Below, piece by piece: positions 1 to 11,040 of a stretch of DNA of 64,000 nucleotides. This DNA comes from Batkoa obscura (Eukaryota > Entomophthoromycota > Entomophthoromycetes > Entomophthorales > Batkoaceae), in contig JASVEC010000022.1 in assembly GCA_030770535.1 (NCBI GenBank), positions 372,001 to 436,000 on the forward strand, in the 5' to 3' direction. Position 1 is the stretch's first letter; the number at the start of each line of letters is the position of its first letter. Under the pieces are notes generated by a model. The model saw only the letters and a program-made list of their open reading frames with translations, ran no database searches and was not told the origin of the DNA. The position numbers were made by a program, and so were the translations under genes.

Positions 1-35
1 TAAATGTTAACTTTTAAATTAGTTTTTTGTTCCAG

Positions 36-1069
36 CCTTGGACTATTATAACCTTTTTTTTAATTGAAAAAAATTTATTTTCTGTAAGGGATAATATTAA
101 TAATATAAAAACAAAGGCTAATATTTTTTTAGTTGATTGTTAATGTTGTTGCTCTTGTAGGGTTTGGAAATTTATTAGAAAATCTTTGGGGAACAATGGA
201 GTTTATGAAGTTTGTATTTGTATCCAATTTTTTATCTTCTATTTCCTATTGCTTATTCTTACTTACTATCTTTGCTTTTACTGCTAATCAAAATATATTG
301 TAAGTTTATTTATTTTAATTTGCTCCATTATTAATTTGTATAGGGAAATTAAAACAATGGGTTTAACTTGCTTGATAGCTTCTTTTACTGTTGCATTAAA
401 ACAGAGTTACCCTGAGTATAAAGTAAAACTATTTAAAACATTTGGTTTCAAACTTAAAGTAAGTGACAATTTTTAATGACAGATCTAAATCTAACATTTT
501 TTTAGCAATTACCAAGTATTTTCTTATCAATAATCACTATTTTATCTGTAATTTTGACCTCCTTTTTACCCAATATGATTTTGAGTTGGAACGGTGTATT
601 TATTTCTTGGATTTATTTACGCTTCTTTAAAATTACTGATGGTATTTGTGGAGATCGTAGTGAAACATTTTCTTTTGTTTCTTTTTTCCCAACTTTATTT
701 AGGTAATTTTTAAGATAGTATAATCAAGTCATGTCAATGCTAATGATGATTTTACATTTAAATATAGACCTCCATTGAAGATAGTATCCAACTTTTGTTT
801 TAATATATTAGTTCAATTAAGGATATGTCGCCCAATTCATACAATATCTAGCTATGATTTAGAATCAGGAACTGCTACTGCCTCAGTCAGAAGTAATCCA
901 ACACCAGTTCATTTATCATTAGATTCTGAGCGTAGAAAGTAATTTGATCAATCTTATTCAAGTAATTTATACTAATTTAATTAGGGCATTAGCATTAAAA
1001 GCTTTAGATGAAAGATTAAGGCTTTCAAATCCTACTAACTCAATGTCAAGTAAATCTAACGATGTTTAA
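36..1069 (+). CDS. TMEM115-like Golgi membrane protein (5' part outside window)
   Basis: Six exons can be read: 36-83, 133-299, 344-458, 506-702, 768-938 and 985-1069, all with GT-AG borders and joining in frame. The product runs PWTIITFFLIEKNLF, then GNLLENLWGTMEFMKFVF, then hydrophobic helices, then WIYLRFFKITDGICGDRSET followed by SFVSFFP. The LWG..EF and YLRF...GDRSETFSF..FFP signatures are those of TMEM115 (DUF1751), a rhomboid-like, non-proteolytic Golgi protein tied to retrograde Golgi-to-ER traffic. The C-terminal tail is short and polar, ending SMSSKSNDV, as expected for a cytosolic tail. The start codon and first transmembrane segments lie before the window. Recognition is from motif memory, not a search. 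Confidence 0.85.
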
Positions 1070-1189
1070 TTCTTTAATAATATAACTTTATACAATGGAG
1101 GCTATTAAGTATTATTTAATATGCTTAAAATTTGCAATAAAAAAAATCATAAAAAACACAGAATTAATTAATCCAACTAATTTTATTTA

Positions 1190-2827
1190 CTAATCAGATT
1201 TATTTGTTAGAAAAATGTGATATTTGTTGATGTAGTTTATACGTTCACTATTCTTTAATTTTAATAGATTAATTAAATTTTCTGGTTGATTATTTAATTT
1301 ATAATTGATTTTAATCAATATTTTTAATAAATCATTATTGAACTCTTCAAGATGTTGAGTACTCTTTAAAAAAAATTCAATTCCTTTATCTAAATCTAGA
1401 TTATCTAAACAGTTTATCAAAATGGTATGAAAGATTCCAAAGCTAAGTTTTAATTTTGATACTAAAAACAACTTCAGTAAGTCATCATATTTTTCTTTCA
1501 ACTTCAATAAATTATATAACTTTAACAAATGATGAAAAGGCTGGGAAATTAAATGAAGGTCTGGACGTTCCATATACTTGATTAACACTTTTTCGGCACT
1601 TTGATGGTCAAATTGTGCGCAATAACCTTGTACTAAATAGGTAAATGTAATTGAATTGCTTTTTACTGAATATTCCTTTTCAAAAAGTTGAACCACTTTC
1701 TCAGCAAGTTCCATATCGCCTTGTTCTATCATTCCTTCAAGCATCAAATTTAAGGAAACATAGTTTGGTATCAAATAATGCTTATTAACCTCAGATTGAA
1801 AATATTCCAAAACTTTATTACTTAGCTCACCTTGTTTGTATTTGAATTGAATGTAAATATTCAATGACTGTATCGAGGGTTGAATTCTATTATAAACTAT
1901 GTCTATTTCTTTAAACAAATTCCTATTTAAATAACACAACATTAACTTATTAAAAAATCGCACGTTAGTTTGAGTGAACTTTACATGTTGAACCAGCTGG
2001 CCACTATATTTTACAAAATCATTATCCCTTTTCAGAAAAAAATGATAAGCATTCAAAATGTTTATATAACTTTGTAGATCCTTCTTAACTTCTAATTGGT
2101 TTATAATATCAACAACTTGGTTAATATTCTCTAAAGGCTCAAGACCATACTTCTTAGTTGGGTGTGGATATTTTGAATATAAGCTCAGCATTGAATTGAG
2201 CATGTTCAATGAAATCTCTATGTTATTAAACGCTGGTAGATTTCTATCGAAAAAGGGATTAAAGTTGTTTATTTTCTTTAGTTTAATATCACTGTTCAAT
2301 AAAATGGTATACCATAAGCTTTCTAAATACTTGAAGTCAAAGTCAATTGCAAATGCTTTAAATACATTGTTCCATTCATCTATAGTCAACTTAAATTTTC
2401 TTACTTCAATCATTTCCTTTAATATTTTTTTTAGTCCATTACAATAATATGAATTTACACCAGGTCTCATTTCAATATATGAATCAGTTGTCTTCTCATA
2501 GATACCATCACTATGCTCTATTCTTCTAAGCCTGAGGGAGTTGCTAATTTTTTCTATTATTTCCGAAAAATGGTGCCTTTCCAATAAATCTCCATGGTTT
2601 TGATTAATTATATGGAATAATTTCAAACTAAATTTCATTTCTTTAAAATTAAGAGAGTTGTTGTAAATTTCGATCAGTTCATTGCCGTCTTTATTACCAA
2701 TATTACCATCGTAAGTACTAGCTTTTCTATGGATGCTAACTCTTCTTATTCCACTCGCTAATATAGATTTAGACTGCTGGATATACTTGATATTTTGATA
2801 ATGCTTTAGAGCAGATAAACAAAACAT
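1190..2827 (-). CDS. Mitochondrial pentatricopeptide-repeat protein
   Basis: A single uninterrupted 545-residue frame with ATG at 2827. The first ~40 residues are rich in Lys, Arg, Ser and hydroxylated residues with no acidic residue (MFCLSALKHYQNIKYIQQSK), typical of a mitochondrial presequence. The C-terminal half is all-helical with PPR-like units such as ITFTYLVQGYCAQFDHQSAE and LMLEGMIEQGDMELAEKVVQ. Such proteins bind organellar RNA and act in processing, stability or translation. Its 5' end lies 127 bp from the divergent uS4m gene, so the two mitochondrial genes may share a promoter region. The exact orthologue cannot be assigned, because fungal PPR proteins diverge fast. Confidence 0.75.
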   Translation of the reverse strand: MFCLSALKHYQNIKYIQQSKSILASGIRRVSIHRKASTYDGNIGNKDGNELIEIYNNSLNFKEMKFSLKLFHIINQNHGDLLERHHFSEIIEKISNSLRLRRIEHSDGIYEKTTDSYIEMRPGVNSYYCNGLKKILKEMIEVRKFKLTIDEWNNVFKAFAIDFDFKYLESLWYTILLNSDIKLKKINNFNPFFDRNLPAFNNIEISLNMLNSMLSLYSKYPHPTKKYGLEPLENINQVVDIINQLEVKKDLQSYINILNAYHFFLKRDNDFVKYSGQLVQHVKFTQTNVRFFNKLMLCYLNRNLFKEIDIVYNRIQPSIQSLNIYIQFKYKQGELSNKVLEYFQSEVNKHYLIPNYVSLNLMLEGMIEQGDMELAEKVVQLFEKEYSVKSNSITFTYLVQGYCAQFDHQSAEKVLIKYMERPDLHLISQPFHHLLKLYNLLKLKEKYDDLLKLFLVSKLKLSFGIFHTILINCLDNLDLDKGIEFFLKSTQHLEEFNNDLLKILIKINYKLNNQPENLINLLKLKNSERINYINKYHIFLTNKSD

Positions 2828-2954
2828 TAATATTTTACAGTTAAAACTTGGTAAAGCTTATCAATTCAAGGATCCCAAAATAGAATTTAATCCCAAATTT
2901 AATCTTAATAAAACTAAAAATTGGTAATTGAAAAATATAAGTTTTATCAAAAAA

Positions 2955-3729
2955 ATGGGAAAAAAAGATTGGATTAGCAGTAGTAGAGGACTGATTCGTA
3001 TGAGTTGGAACAAAGTTAACACTTACAACTTAGCCAACAAAGTAAGACCTACCAATACCAATGATAAAACTTTATTCCAACAAATGTGGCAAGCAAAGAA
3101 AGAAACTAGAGGTTATCATGATGCGGAGATTACTGAAAAGCAATGGAAAAAAATATTTAAAAACGGAAGAAAATTACCTACCTCCAATACAATGATATCA
3201 AACTTAATTAGTAGTAATGATGAAAGAAAAGTTCAGTTAGAAAATAAACCCCATCCTCATGTTGCTGCTTTAACTTACGCTGAATTGGAAAGGAGATTAG
3301 ACTTTGTAGTTTTCCGCTCTTTATTTGCTTCTTCAATTCTAGAAGCTAAACAACTTATTTTACACGGAAAAGTTAAACTTAATGGTGAAAAAGTAAGGAA
3401 TTTACAAAATAATATAAGCAATTTAATATTAAATAATTAAATAGATTAGAGTAAGTAGTACCAAATTAAATGAAGGAGATATTGTACAAGTCGAGCCAGA
3501 AGCTATCACATTTTTGAAAGGAAGCAAAGGAGAAAACCTTCAATTTGTACCTAAACCTTATTCTCAACCCCATCTGTTTTTACCTCCTTATTTAGAAGTT
3601 GATTATCTTACCTGTTCTACAGTATTTTTAAGAACCCCAATTTCAAGACCTGGCAAAACTGAGATCCCCTCCCCATATCCTCCAAATGTCCATGCCTTGG
3701 CTTATGAGTTTTATGTAACTAAGAATTAG
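2955..3729 (+). CDS. Mitochondrial small ribosomal subunit protein uS4m (Nam9-like)
   Basis: Two exons, 2955-3392 and 3445-3729, split by a 52-bp GTAAGG...TAG intron inside the S4 RNA-binding domain. The spliced frame reads LERRLDFVVFRSLFASSILE, then QLILHGKVKLNGEKIRVSST, the classic S4 fold (RLD.V.F R..FA.S...A.Q.I.HG.V.VNG). The C-terminal extension after it, ending HALAYEFYVTKN, fits fungal Nam9. I chose ATG at 2955 (MGKKDWISSSRG): an upstream in-frame TTG at 2928 is not a plausible eukaryotic start. The N-terminus is basic and probably serves as the import signal. Function: primary rRNA-binding protein of the mitochondrial 30S-like subunit. Confidence 0.9.
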
Positions 3730-3765
3730 TGGAGAATAGAAATAAAAATAAAGATTTAATTTTAT

Positions 3766-4668
3766 TTAACGATATTTTTTAAAAGCATCTGATAAGGTTT
3801 CATTTAATTTTAAAGCTGCAAAACACTTTTTTTCAACTTCACTATTATTTTGTAATTTATCAACGATCTCATCCAATTTATCCATTGGAAAAACGACAGT
3901 TCCATCTTTATCAGAGTAAAGATAGCTATTAGACGATGTTTCAAACGAATGATATTGGTTGATTTTAGCTTGAATACTCCCATTTAATTTATAAGCTTTT
4001 GTAAACCCTTTAGAGCTTAATACTGATGTTCCATAAGCTAACACCTAAAATTTTAAATTTTGAATCATACTAGCACTGAACTAACTTTAAAATTTACCTT
4101 TAATCCCATTTCTTCTAACTCCTCAGAATCTCTTATATATCCCAATACTACAACTCCGGTTGCTTCTTGTTTTAAAGCACGATAACCTAATAAACCACCA
4201 AGTACTGCATTTTTTAAACCTAAAATGATTAGCATTAACTTTAATGGCTTTTTCATCTACCTTCTGGTTGCTTCACTAATATGATACTATCTTTCTCAAT
4301 ATTATCAATCTAATATAAAATAAGCCATACTTTTAAAATATCAAATATAATACCCAATGTTGTCCTTCTGGAATTTCGCTTTTGTTTTCATTATGTACAT
4401 GTACTAACTAAAACGGCTTTTAATACTGCTTGTTATTTGATTTTGTTATTTAACCTACTTCGACAGTGTACACTTTTCCAATAAGTTTGAAATCAATATT
4501 ATGTCTACCGTACGCTTTTAGATCTGGTACAAAGTAATCCCTATACCCTAATTCCATTAATACATCAGATACCTAGCAATTTGTTATAATATATAGTATT
4601 AATTATCAATTTTTTACATCGCTTGTGCCGTACTGTTTTATAACTTCTAATCTTTGTTGTAAATTCAT
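3766..4668 (-). CDS. RraA-like / HMG aldolase family protein
   Basis: Six exons on the minus strand (4618-4668, 4459-4572, 4354-4407, 4261-4309, 4098-4219, 3766-4044) join in frame into about 222 residues starting MNLQQRLEVIKQYGTSDVSD. Family features: SDVLMELG near the N-terminus; LGGLLGYRALKQEATGVVVL, the G-G...RA substrate/metal site region; GYIRDSEELEEMG, with the conserved Arg-Asp pair; and a final YSDKDGTVVFPMDKLDEIVD. This is the RraA/4-hydroxy-4-methyl-2-oxoglutarate aldolase fold. Yeast homologues have aldolase and oxaloacetate decarboxylase activity; whether this protein does is inference. The gene converges on uS4m with 36 bp between stops. Confidence 0.82.
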
Positions 4669-5158
4669 GATTTTAAAAGATTAGTTAATTTGATTGTTTT
4701 TTATACTTTTGCTTACATCACTAAAGTCAGATGGTAAACTACCACCCAAATTCGCTGGATTAATTTTAATATGGATTATAGCATACAAAGATTACATATA
4801 AGAAATATTAATATATCCAGTGCTTTTAATATTTTATTAACTTTACTTGTTTAAGTAAAACTAAATATATCTTCAATGACTAGCTTATTAACTTATCATA
4901 TTTTAGAAATTTACATTATTGTACCATTACTATCGTAATATTTGAGGAAAATTGTACACATTTCTAAATTAAAACATTGCAAATTAAAACTCTGGTGTTA
5001 ATAATTAACAAGATAGCAATCAGTGTTTATAAATGCAAACATATTTTTATGCTAAAATGTAATAATATCTAATAATATTAATTAAAAAATGAATACATCC
5101 CAGCAAATAAATAAATTTTATTATTGCCAATAATACGAGTATGAGCTAACGGCACAGC
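4669..5158. other. Intergenic, no clear gene
   Basis: 490 bp of AT-rich DNA between the RraA-like gene and the end of the KH-domain gene. A short minus-strand reading stretch around 4690-4780 (encoding NPANLGGSLPSDFSD) looks slightly protein-like, but it has no start codon and no convincing splice partners. Nothing else was seen. Confidence 0.5.
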
Positions 5159-6565
5159 CTAAATAAATTTAATATCCTTACGGATAACTTTGATATAAAA
5201 ATCATAGATATTAAAAGCTCTTAAGCAAGAGTTTTGATTACCAACAATAGTGATTTTAGTGTAACCAAAGTTTTCTTGTGTAATTGATATATTTAATAAA
5301 GAATCTTCTTCACTATCTAATAAATCCAAATCTCTCTTACTTTTCTCTTGAAGAATATATAAGATATCAGAATGGACAATAATCTCTCGTTTCATTAGAT
5401 TATCTACTTGTGGCTCTTTTCTCATGTTTGGATGTGACCTACTACGGTAATGGAGTGAAGATGGCTTTAATGACTCATTACTACTATGACTATGAAGTGG
5501 GGAAATAGTATCCTGATTTGCTTGAACAATACGTTTCCCAGGATATGGATGTAGTGGCTCACGTTTATCCAAAACATCTTTAACAATACCTGAAACTGTA
5601 TTATTGGGATCATAATTCACAACAACTCCATTGAGTATTTTACAATTATATAATTTATCCCCAATGATCAACATTGATATATAAATACTAGTGACATTAC
5701 CTTGTAATTCAATCATCCTATCATTACATTCAGGTAATTTACCTTTAAAAGCAATTAATTTAACCCCACTAATTGACTCAATTTGTTTTACATTAGATCC
5801 TTTTGTACCAAGAATGGAACCAATCATTAGATCACATACAAGTAATCGTACAAAAGTATGCTCTTCTGTTAACTTACGTGAGTTTATACCACCTTTGATA
5901 TAAATGGTACTTGTTTCCTCGTTTTGAGTCCAAATCTTCGATAAAGTAGAAACACTCTTTGCAACATTTTCAACAGTCCCTTGTAATGTTAATATACGAT
6001 CATTAATGTTTGGAATAATTGATGGCTTCGTAATCGATACTTTTACTTTATTTTTACTCAAATTATATAGCACATTGACTTCTGGTTTAAAGATTACACC
6101 TGCTTCCTTATCACTTAATAACAATCTTATGGTATATTCATTGAAGTGATTAATTCTGGATAATTGAGCTTGTACATTCGAACTGTTACTAACTCCATGC
6201 GATGTCTTTACATTATCTTTAGAATGAAATTGCGGATTGTGAATAGAAGTTTGAAGTGACTTTTTGATATTCAAATTAAGATTCATTTCAGACATGGATT
6301 TACTTTTATTCTTAACATACGATGATGTGGTAAGAGTAGAACTTTGATTACTTTTGTTCCAGATGGAATCAAATAATGTATCTTTAGTATCATCGATCGC
6401 GAACTTGTTGAAATCGAACATTAAATTATCCAACCCGAATCCTGGTGGAGTAGTGGCTTTAGGACTGAGTTGATTAACATTGGCATTATCAATCATAAAC
6501 TTTGAATATAAATCTTCAATTTGGTTGATTTTTTTATTGATTTTTTGATCATCGGTTGATGAAGG

Positions 6566-6633
<68 letters not shown>

Positions 6634-6673
6634 GATATTCGATTGTGTTTTTGTTTTGTTGACTTCCACTCAT
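5159..6673 (-). CDS. KH-domain RNA-binding protein with poly-Asn tract
   Basis: An intronless frame of 504 residues from ATG at 6673 (MSGSQQNKN); the frame extends a few codons upstream only to a TTG. After a 22-Asn tract comes a Ser/Asn-rich, probably disordered region. Three KH-like regions follow. The first (~190-255) has a degenerate loop. The second (~275-345) contains IGSILGTKGSNVKQIESISG with an intact GxxG loop (GTKG). A third (~430-500) lacks GxxG. The order resembles PCBP/Hek2/Pbp2-type triple-KH proteins, which bind C/U-rich single-stranded RNA and control mRNA localisation and stability. Only the central KH looks competent for canonical binding. The orthologue is not certain. Confidence 0.75.
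6567..6633. repeat. (ATT/AAT)n trinucleotide microsatellite
   Basis: About 22 uninterrupted AAT codons on the minus strand encode the poly-Asn tract near the N-terminus of the KH-domain protein. The repeat is pure at DNA level, so it is likely length-polymorphic. Confidence 0.95.
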
Positions 6674-6980
6674 TTTGTACTTCAAATCGAAATAAAAAGG
6701 AAAACAAAAGTTTATTGATTGTTATCTATCTTTTTATACTCTTACTCTTACCTTATCTTTAAATTGGTTGTTTTAAATCGTCCAAGTCATTTGATACTAC
6801 TTGACCTTATTTTTCAGTAGATTGTCACTTATATGGGCTAATTTTTTAATATCAATGTACTAATATTACTTAATATGGTATATAAGCAAGAAATCATTAG
6901 TTTTGTTGGGGTTTTGAATGAAATGTTTATTATTGTTAAGCTTATTATTTTAGTCTCATGTTATTAAATTTAATTTTGAA

Positions 6981-7039
6981 GTTTATTATTTAAGTTTATT
7001 ATTTAAGTTTATTATTTAAGTTTATTATTTAAGTTTATA
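6981..7039. repeat. 13-bp tandem repeat (~4.5 copies)
   Basis: Unit GTTTATTATTTAA repeated four times exactly, starting at 6981, 6994, 7007 and 7020, then a partial copy at 7033. Confidence 0.95.
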
Positions 7040-7669
7040 ACTTTTAATCCAAATTACATAGTAATGCTTTAAATATCATTCTGATTATAGCTTTAGCTTT
7101 CACAAGTTTATTCCATCACTTTACAAAATACTATTTTAGAGTCATAAAAGTTGATGCCAACTTGTAAAAATACAAATGACTTTCTTTTCGTAGCTTTATG
7201 TTTTATTATCTTATTACCATGTTCACTTTACAAGTTATTTAAAATTGAGATTAATGATTAGTCAATTTCTTAAACAAAAGAACTTGTTATTTGATTTTAT
7301 TCATAAATTTCATTATTAATGGGTGTGTTAATTTTTTATTACTTTATAATTACTCTTATACGATTTTGCTTATTCATTTTACGGATTTAGAGTTGAAGTA
7401 TGAAACATTTTTAAATCTTAAAAGTTAATACTAATTGATTTTAATTACATTGAAATGATAATAGCTTAAATGACGATGATAACTTACTGGAGATACTCAG
7501 AAAAAAATATTCGGTTTAGCTATTCCTTATTTTATAAGAAATAAGCAAATGAAATCCTAATCATTTTACATCTATATTTAGTAGCTTTTTTTAAATAGAA
7601 AAAAACAATTAGTTATAATTAACTAAGGCAACGTGATGAAGAGAAATCTAAAATATTAATATTTTTATA

Positions 7670-7749
7670 AATAGCTAAACATTAATAGCTAAACATTAAT
7701 AGCTAAACATTAATAGCTAAACATTAATAGCTAAACATTAATAGCTAAC
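7670..7749. repeat. 14-bp tandem repeat (~5.7 copies)
   Basis: Unit AATAGCTAAACATT repeated head to tail at 7670, 7684, 7698, 7712 and 7726 with a partial sixth copy. The copies are essentially identical, so the array is young. Confidence 0.95.
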
Positions 7750-9007
7750 ATAAAAGCTTTAAAAAAGAAGTTTCCAAGTAATCTGCAACTATTGAAAAGC
7801 CAGTATATATTTCAGATAAGTATAATTAGAAAAGTTATTTTTGAAGTATATTAATATTATATGATGCTGTAATACAGAATATTAAGTAATAATAAAAAAT
7901 ATTAAATAATAATAATAAAAATTAAGTAATGAAAAAAAATATTAAGCAAAAATAAACGCTTTCTTCAAAGATATAACAAATCAATGTATCATTATAGAAA
8001 CTATTTTGTTAATTTAAAAAAACACTATTTATTAATTTAAATAACTATTTATTTATTATCAAATTAAAACCAAGTTTTAGTATAATACATACTATAATAA
8101 AAATTAACAATTTCAAATAATTTTAAAAATACTAAATACTAACTAATCAAATGTTTGTCATTATTTTCATTTTTAAATATCATTTGTATAAACTTTTAGA
8201 TTTATATTGGAAGTAAAGTCACTAAAAGTTTACATCTTGACGTAGGATCAAATTCACTTTTTACTATTAAAATGAGCCAATAATATTATACTTATTCTTT
8301 TTTAATCTTATAGGATATTTATAATATTTCTCATTGTAGTAAAACGTATTTATTTCTAATATGTTAAATATTTTCTTTTTCTTTTTTTTGAAAAATTAGT
8401 ATAATTTATACTACATCATTCAATTAATAAATATTAACTTTATTTTGATAAATAGAAATTAAGCAAATAAATGTAAATGTTTTAATAAACTAAACAAGAT
8501 AAAAAGTCAATCTTAATATGATTAAGTCAACGTTATGTTATTTAAGCATCATGTCTTTATTTCATCTAATTAGACCTATCACTATAAGAACATGATAAAA
8601 ATAAAACCAAATTGTTCATATAATAAAAAAAATTGTCATAGATTAAAGCACAATAATAGGAACATTTGATTTTGCCGCAGTATATTTTTTAAAGTCACTT
8701 AAATCTATTGATAATTAACTAAAAAACTTAATAAGTTATTTGAGATTTTAAACTTTAGGTATAACAATTAATAAAATGATTCAAAGCAGAAAAAAAGTCA
8801 TACACAATAGAATCACCTAATATACTAGAACATCAAAACAGTTTACAGCTTCATAGATTAAATTTTGTTCATTAAACAGTCTCAAAGTAATAACATTTGT
8901 ACCGTTTTTCATTAAATCATAAGCTAGCATTGTAGTAACCAGATAACGGCTTTAAGTATAAATAAACTAAGGAAATAATGATAAAGATTATAAAAAATTG
9001 AATAAAT

Positions 9008-9901
9008 ATGATTGTTTGGCCACATATCTCACTTAAAAGTAAACTTTTATTACCGATCAATAATCTTCAGAATATAACGTATACTGGTGATACATCAAAT
9101 TGGATTAACAGCTATGATGTATATTTACCAAAAGATCAAAATATCAATACTCCTTTATTGATCTGGATTCATGGTGGAGCATGGGTATCAGGAGACAAAA
9201 GAGATGATAGTGAGTTTGCTTCCAAATTAGCCGATCTTGGTGTTGCTACTGTTGTATTAAATTATCGTTTGAGTTCTTCAAGTAATTTCATTAGATATCC
9301 AGACCATATCCTTGATTGCTTTAAAGGATTTTCGCATATTCTAAATAACAACAAACAGTTCAATATCAACCCAGACTTAATATTCTTAGGTGGACATTCT
9401 GCTGGTAGTCAAATTTCAAGTATGATGACACTTAATGCTAACCACTATTTATCTAAAGATAATCATACATTACATTCTGTATCTAAAATTAAAGGAGTTA
9501 TTTCATTAGGTGGTATCTTTGATTTACCATTATTATATAAACAAGATTATAATTATGGTAAAAAATTTCTAAATATTGCTTTTAGTGATGATAACTCTAA
9601 TAAAAGCAATACAACTATCTGGAAACAAGCATCACCCCAGTTTATTTCAAAGAAAGCAATTGATACTATTCATTACCCAGCATTACCCCAAGTATTATTA
9701 ATAAATTCTATTCAGGATCCTTTAGTACATCAAAATCAATCCTTTCATTTCCAGGATAAATTAAATGGACTTGGTTTTAATACTACTTTAGTTAATGGTG
9801 AATTTGGTGATCATTACGCTATCCCTAATAATTTAAGTGTTATTCAACAAATTGCTACATTTATTACCTTTGTTGCTAAACTTAAACCAAAGTTAATTTA
9901 A
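9008..9901 (+). CDS. Alpha/beta hydrolase, kynurenine-formamidase/BD-FAE-like esterase
   Basis: An intronless 297-residue frame from ATG at 9008. The oxyanion-hole motif is in LLIWIHGGAWVSGDKRDD. The nucleophile elbow is GGHSAGS, with Ser131 as catalytic serine. The probable acid is Asp237 in NSIQDPLV, and the base is His269 in GDHYAIPN. HGGAW, GHSAG and the short lid place it with kynurenine formamidase (Bna7) and BD-FAE-type esterases/carboxylesterases. No signal peptide is obvious, so it is probably cytosolic. Substrate cannot be told from sequence: hydrolysis of N-formylkynurenine is one possibility. Most neighbouring housekeeping genes are intron-rich, so the absence of introns here is notable. 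Confidence 0.85.
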   Translation: MIVWPHISLKSKLLLPINNLQNITYTGDTSNWINSYDVYLPKDQNINTPLLIWIHGGAWVSGDKRDDSEFASKLADLGVATVVLNYRLSSSSNFIRYPDHILDCFKGFSHILNNNKQFNINPDLIFLGGHSAGSQISSMMTLNANHYLSKDNHTLHSVSKIKGVISLGGIFDLPLLYKQDYNYGKKFLNIAFSDDNSNKSNTTIWKQASPQFISKKAIDTIHYPALPQVLLINSIQDPLVHQNQSFHFQDKLNGLGFNTTLVNGEFGDHYAIPNNLSVIQQIATFITFVAKLKPKLI

Positions 9902-10116
9902 TTTTATGTGTATCTAATGAGTTTATTCATTATCTGTATTTTCTATAAGTTTTAGATTTATTATAATAAATATTGTATATATTAATTTAATTATTTGTTT
10001 AAATTATAAAATTACAAAGCTTGAGGTAAATAACATTAAAAACGTATTTACTTTATTTCTCTATAAAAACCATTATATTTATAAAATATTATACTAACTC
10101 TTAAATTTACTCAATA

Positions 10117-10224
10117 TATGGGGGTGTTTTTTTTTGACTTCATCACTTTTTCTATCTTTTAAGCGCTATTTGAGTGGAATAACTATTAGTAAGATTTTTC
10201 AACAAAAAAAAACACATCCTCATA
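10117..10224 (+). mobile_element. MITE copy A (~105-bp family)
   Basis: Left end TATGGGGGTGTTTTTTTTTG, core CTTCATCACTTTTTC...AAGCGCTATTTGAG, right end complementary to the left (ACACATCCTCATA). ATAT flanks the GGGG/CCTC ends on both sides. One of about nine copies in the window. Confidence 0.85.
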
Positions 10225-10285
10225 TTCTAATCATTTATAAAAATTGTGTAAGTTATAATAGTCTGTTATACAATTATTGATATAG

Positions 10286-10389
10286 TATGTGGAGATGTGT
10301 TTTTTGTATTAGAAATTTACTAACATTTTTTCCGCTCAATAGTACTTAAAAAATGGAAAAAGTGATGAAGCCAAAAAAACATCCTTAAA
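10286..10389 (-). mobile_element. MITE copy B, inverted relative to copy A
   Basis: Same family in reverse orientation (TTACTAACATTTTTTCCGCTC ... GATGAAGCCAAAAAAACAT). It lies ~60 bp from copy A, so the pair forms a long inverted repeat. The distal terminus (CATCCTTAAAT) is eroded. Confidence 0.85.
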
Positions 10390-11040
10390 TTCTAAAATAA
10401 AAAAGCAAACATTTGATAATATTCTGTCTTTTAATTTATTTTTTAAAAGCTATTCCAGCTATTTAAAGTACATAATGGAATTTTTAGTTTCAAATATAAA
10501 TAAAATTACCGTATTATTAAAACATCAAAGAAATATACATTCCTATACTTTAATCATTTATAGTATGAAGTTCTATAAAGTAACTTATACATATAAATTA
10601 GATAAATTGTGATACTAATTTATATACTACTTACTAACTTATTTGTTAATAAAGAATGTAGATATAAGTTATGGTATTAGAGTACGGTAAGTAGTTAAAA
10701 AGCCTAGAAATTAGCCTTTTAATCCAGAAAAATGACAATTAAATTAAAAAATCAAGTTATATTAAAAGAACCTAACCTTAACCTAACATCAATTCAATCA
10801 ACGTATTTAAATAAAACGTAATATAATATTTTGATTTCTATTTTAAGATTCTAAACAAATTTTAATATTATGTTATAAATAATAGTATTTTATTAAAATT
10901 TTTGTTCCACTTTTTAATGACCTTATCCTAATATCATTTACCTTAAAAACACTATTAGTAAAAAATGTATCAATTTCAATTTGAATAATTCAATAGAAGC
11001 TCTTCAATACCATAAGCTTTTTATTTATTTTAATTATTAT

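Larger units (their letters stand above)
6674..9007. other. Long AT-rich intergenic region with minisatellites
   Basis: 2.3 kb with no supportable gene on either strand. It holds two short tandem arrays (annotated separately) and a low-complexity TAATAATAAAAA stretch around 7880-7950. It is the 5' flank both of the KH-domain gene (minus) and of the hydrolase gene (plus), so promoters for both must lie here; no specific element could be recognised. Confidence 0.6.
9902..11040. other. Intergenic, contains an inverted MITE pair
   Basis: 1.1 kb between the 3' ends of the hydrolase and the karyopherin genes. Besides the two MITE copies at 10117-10389 it holds only AT-rich sequence with no reading frame of note. 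Confidence 0.6.

Noticed and set aside
2196-2447. Open frame antisense to the PPR gene
   Set aside because: Shadow of a long, well-supported gene on the other strand; composition follows the sense codons.
4690-4780. Short minus-strand reading stretch (NPANLGGSLPSDFSD) upstream of the RraA-like gene
   Set aside because: No start codon, no convincing acceptor or donor pairing and no further exons; too short to call a gene or 5' exon.
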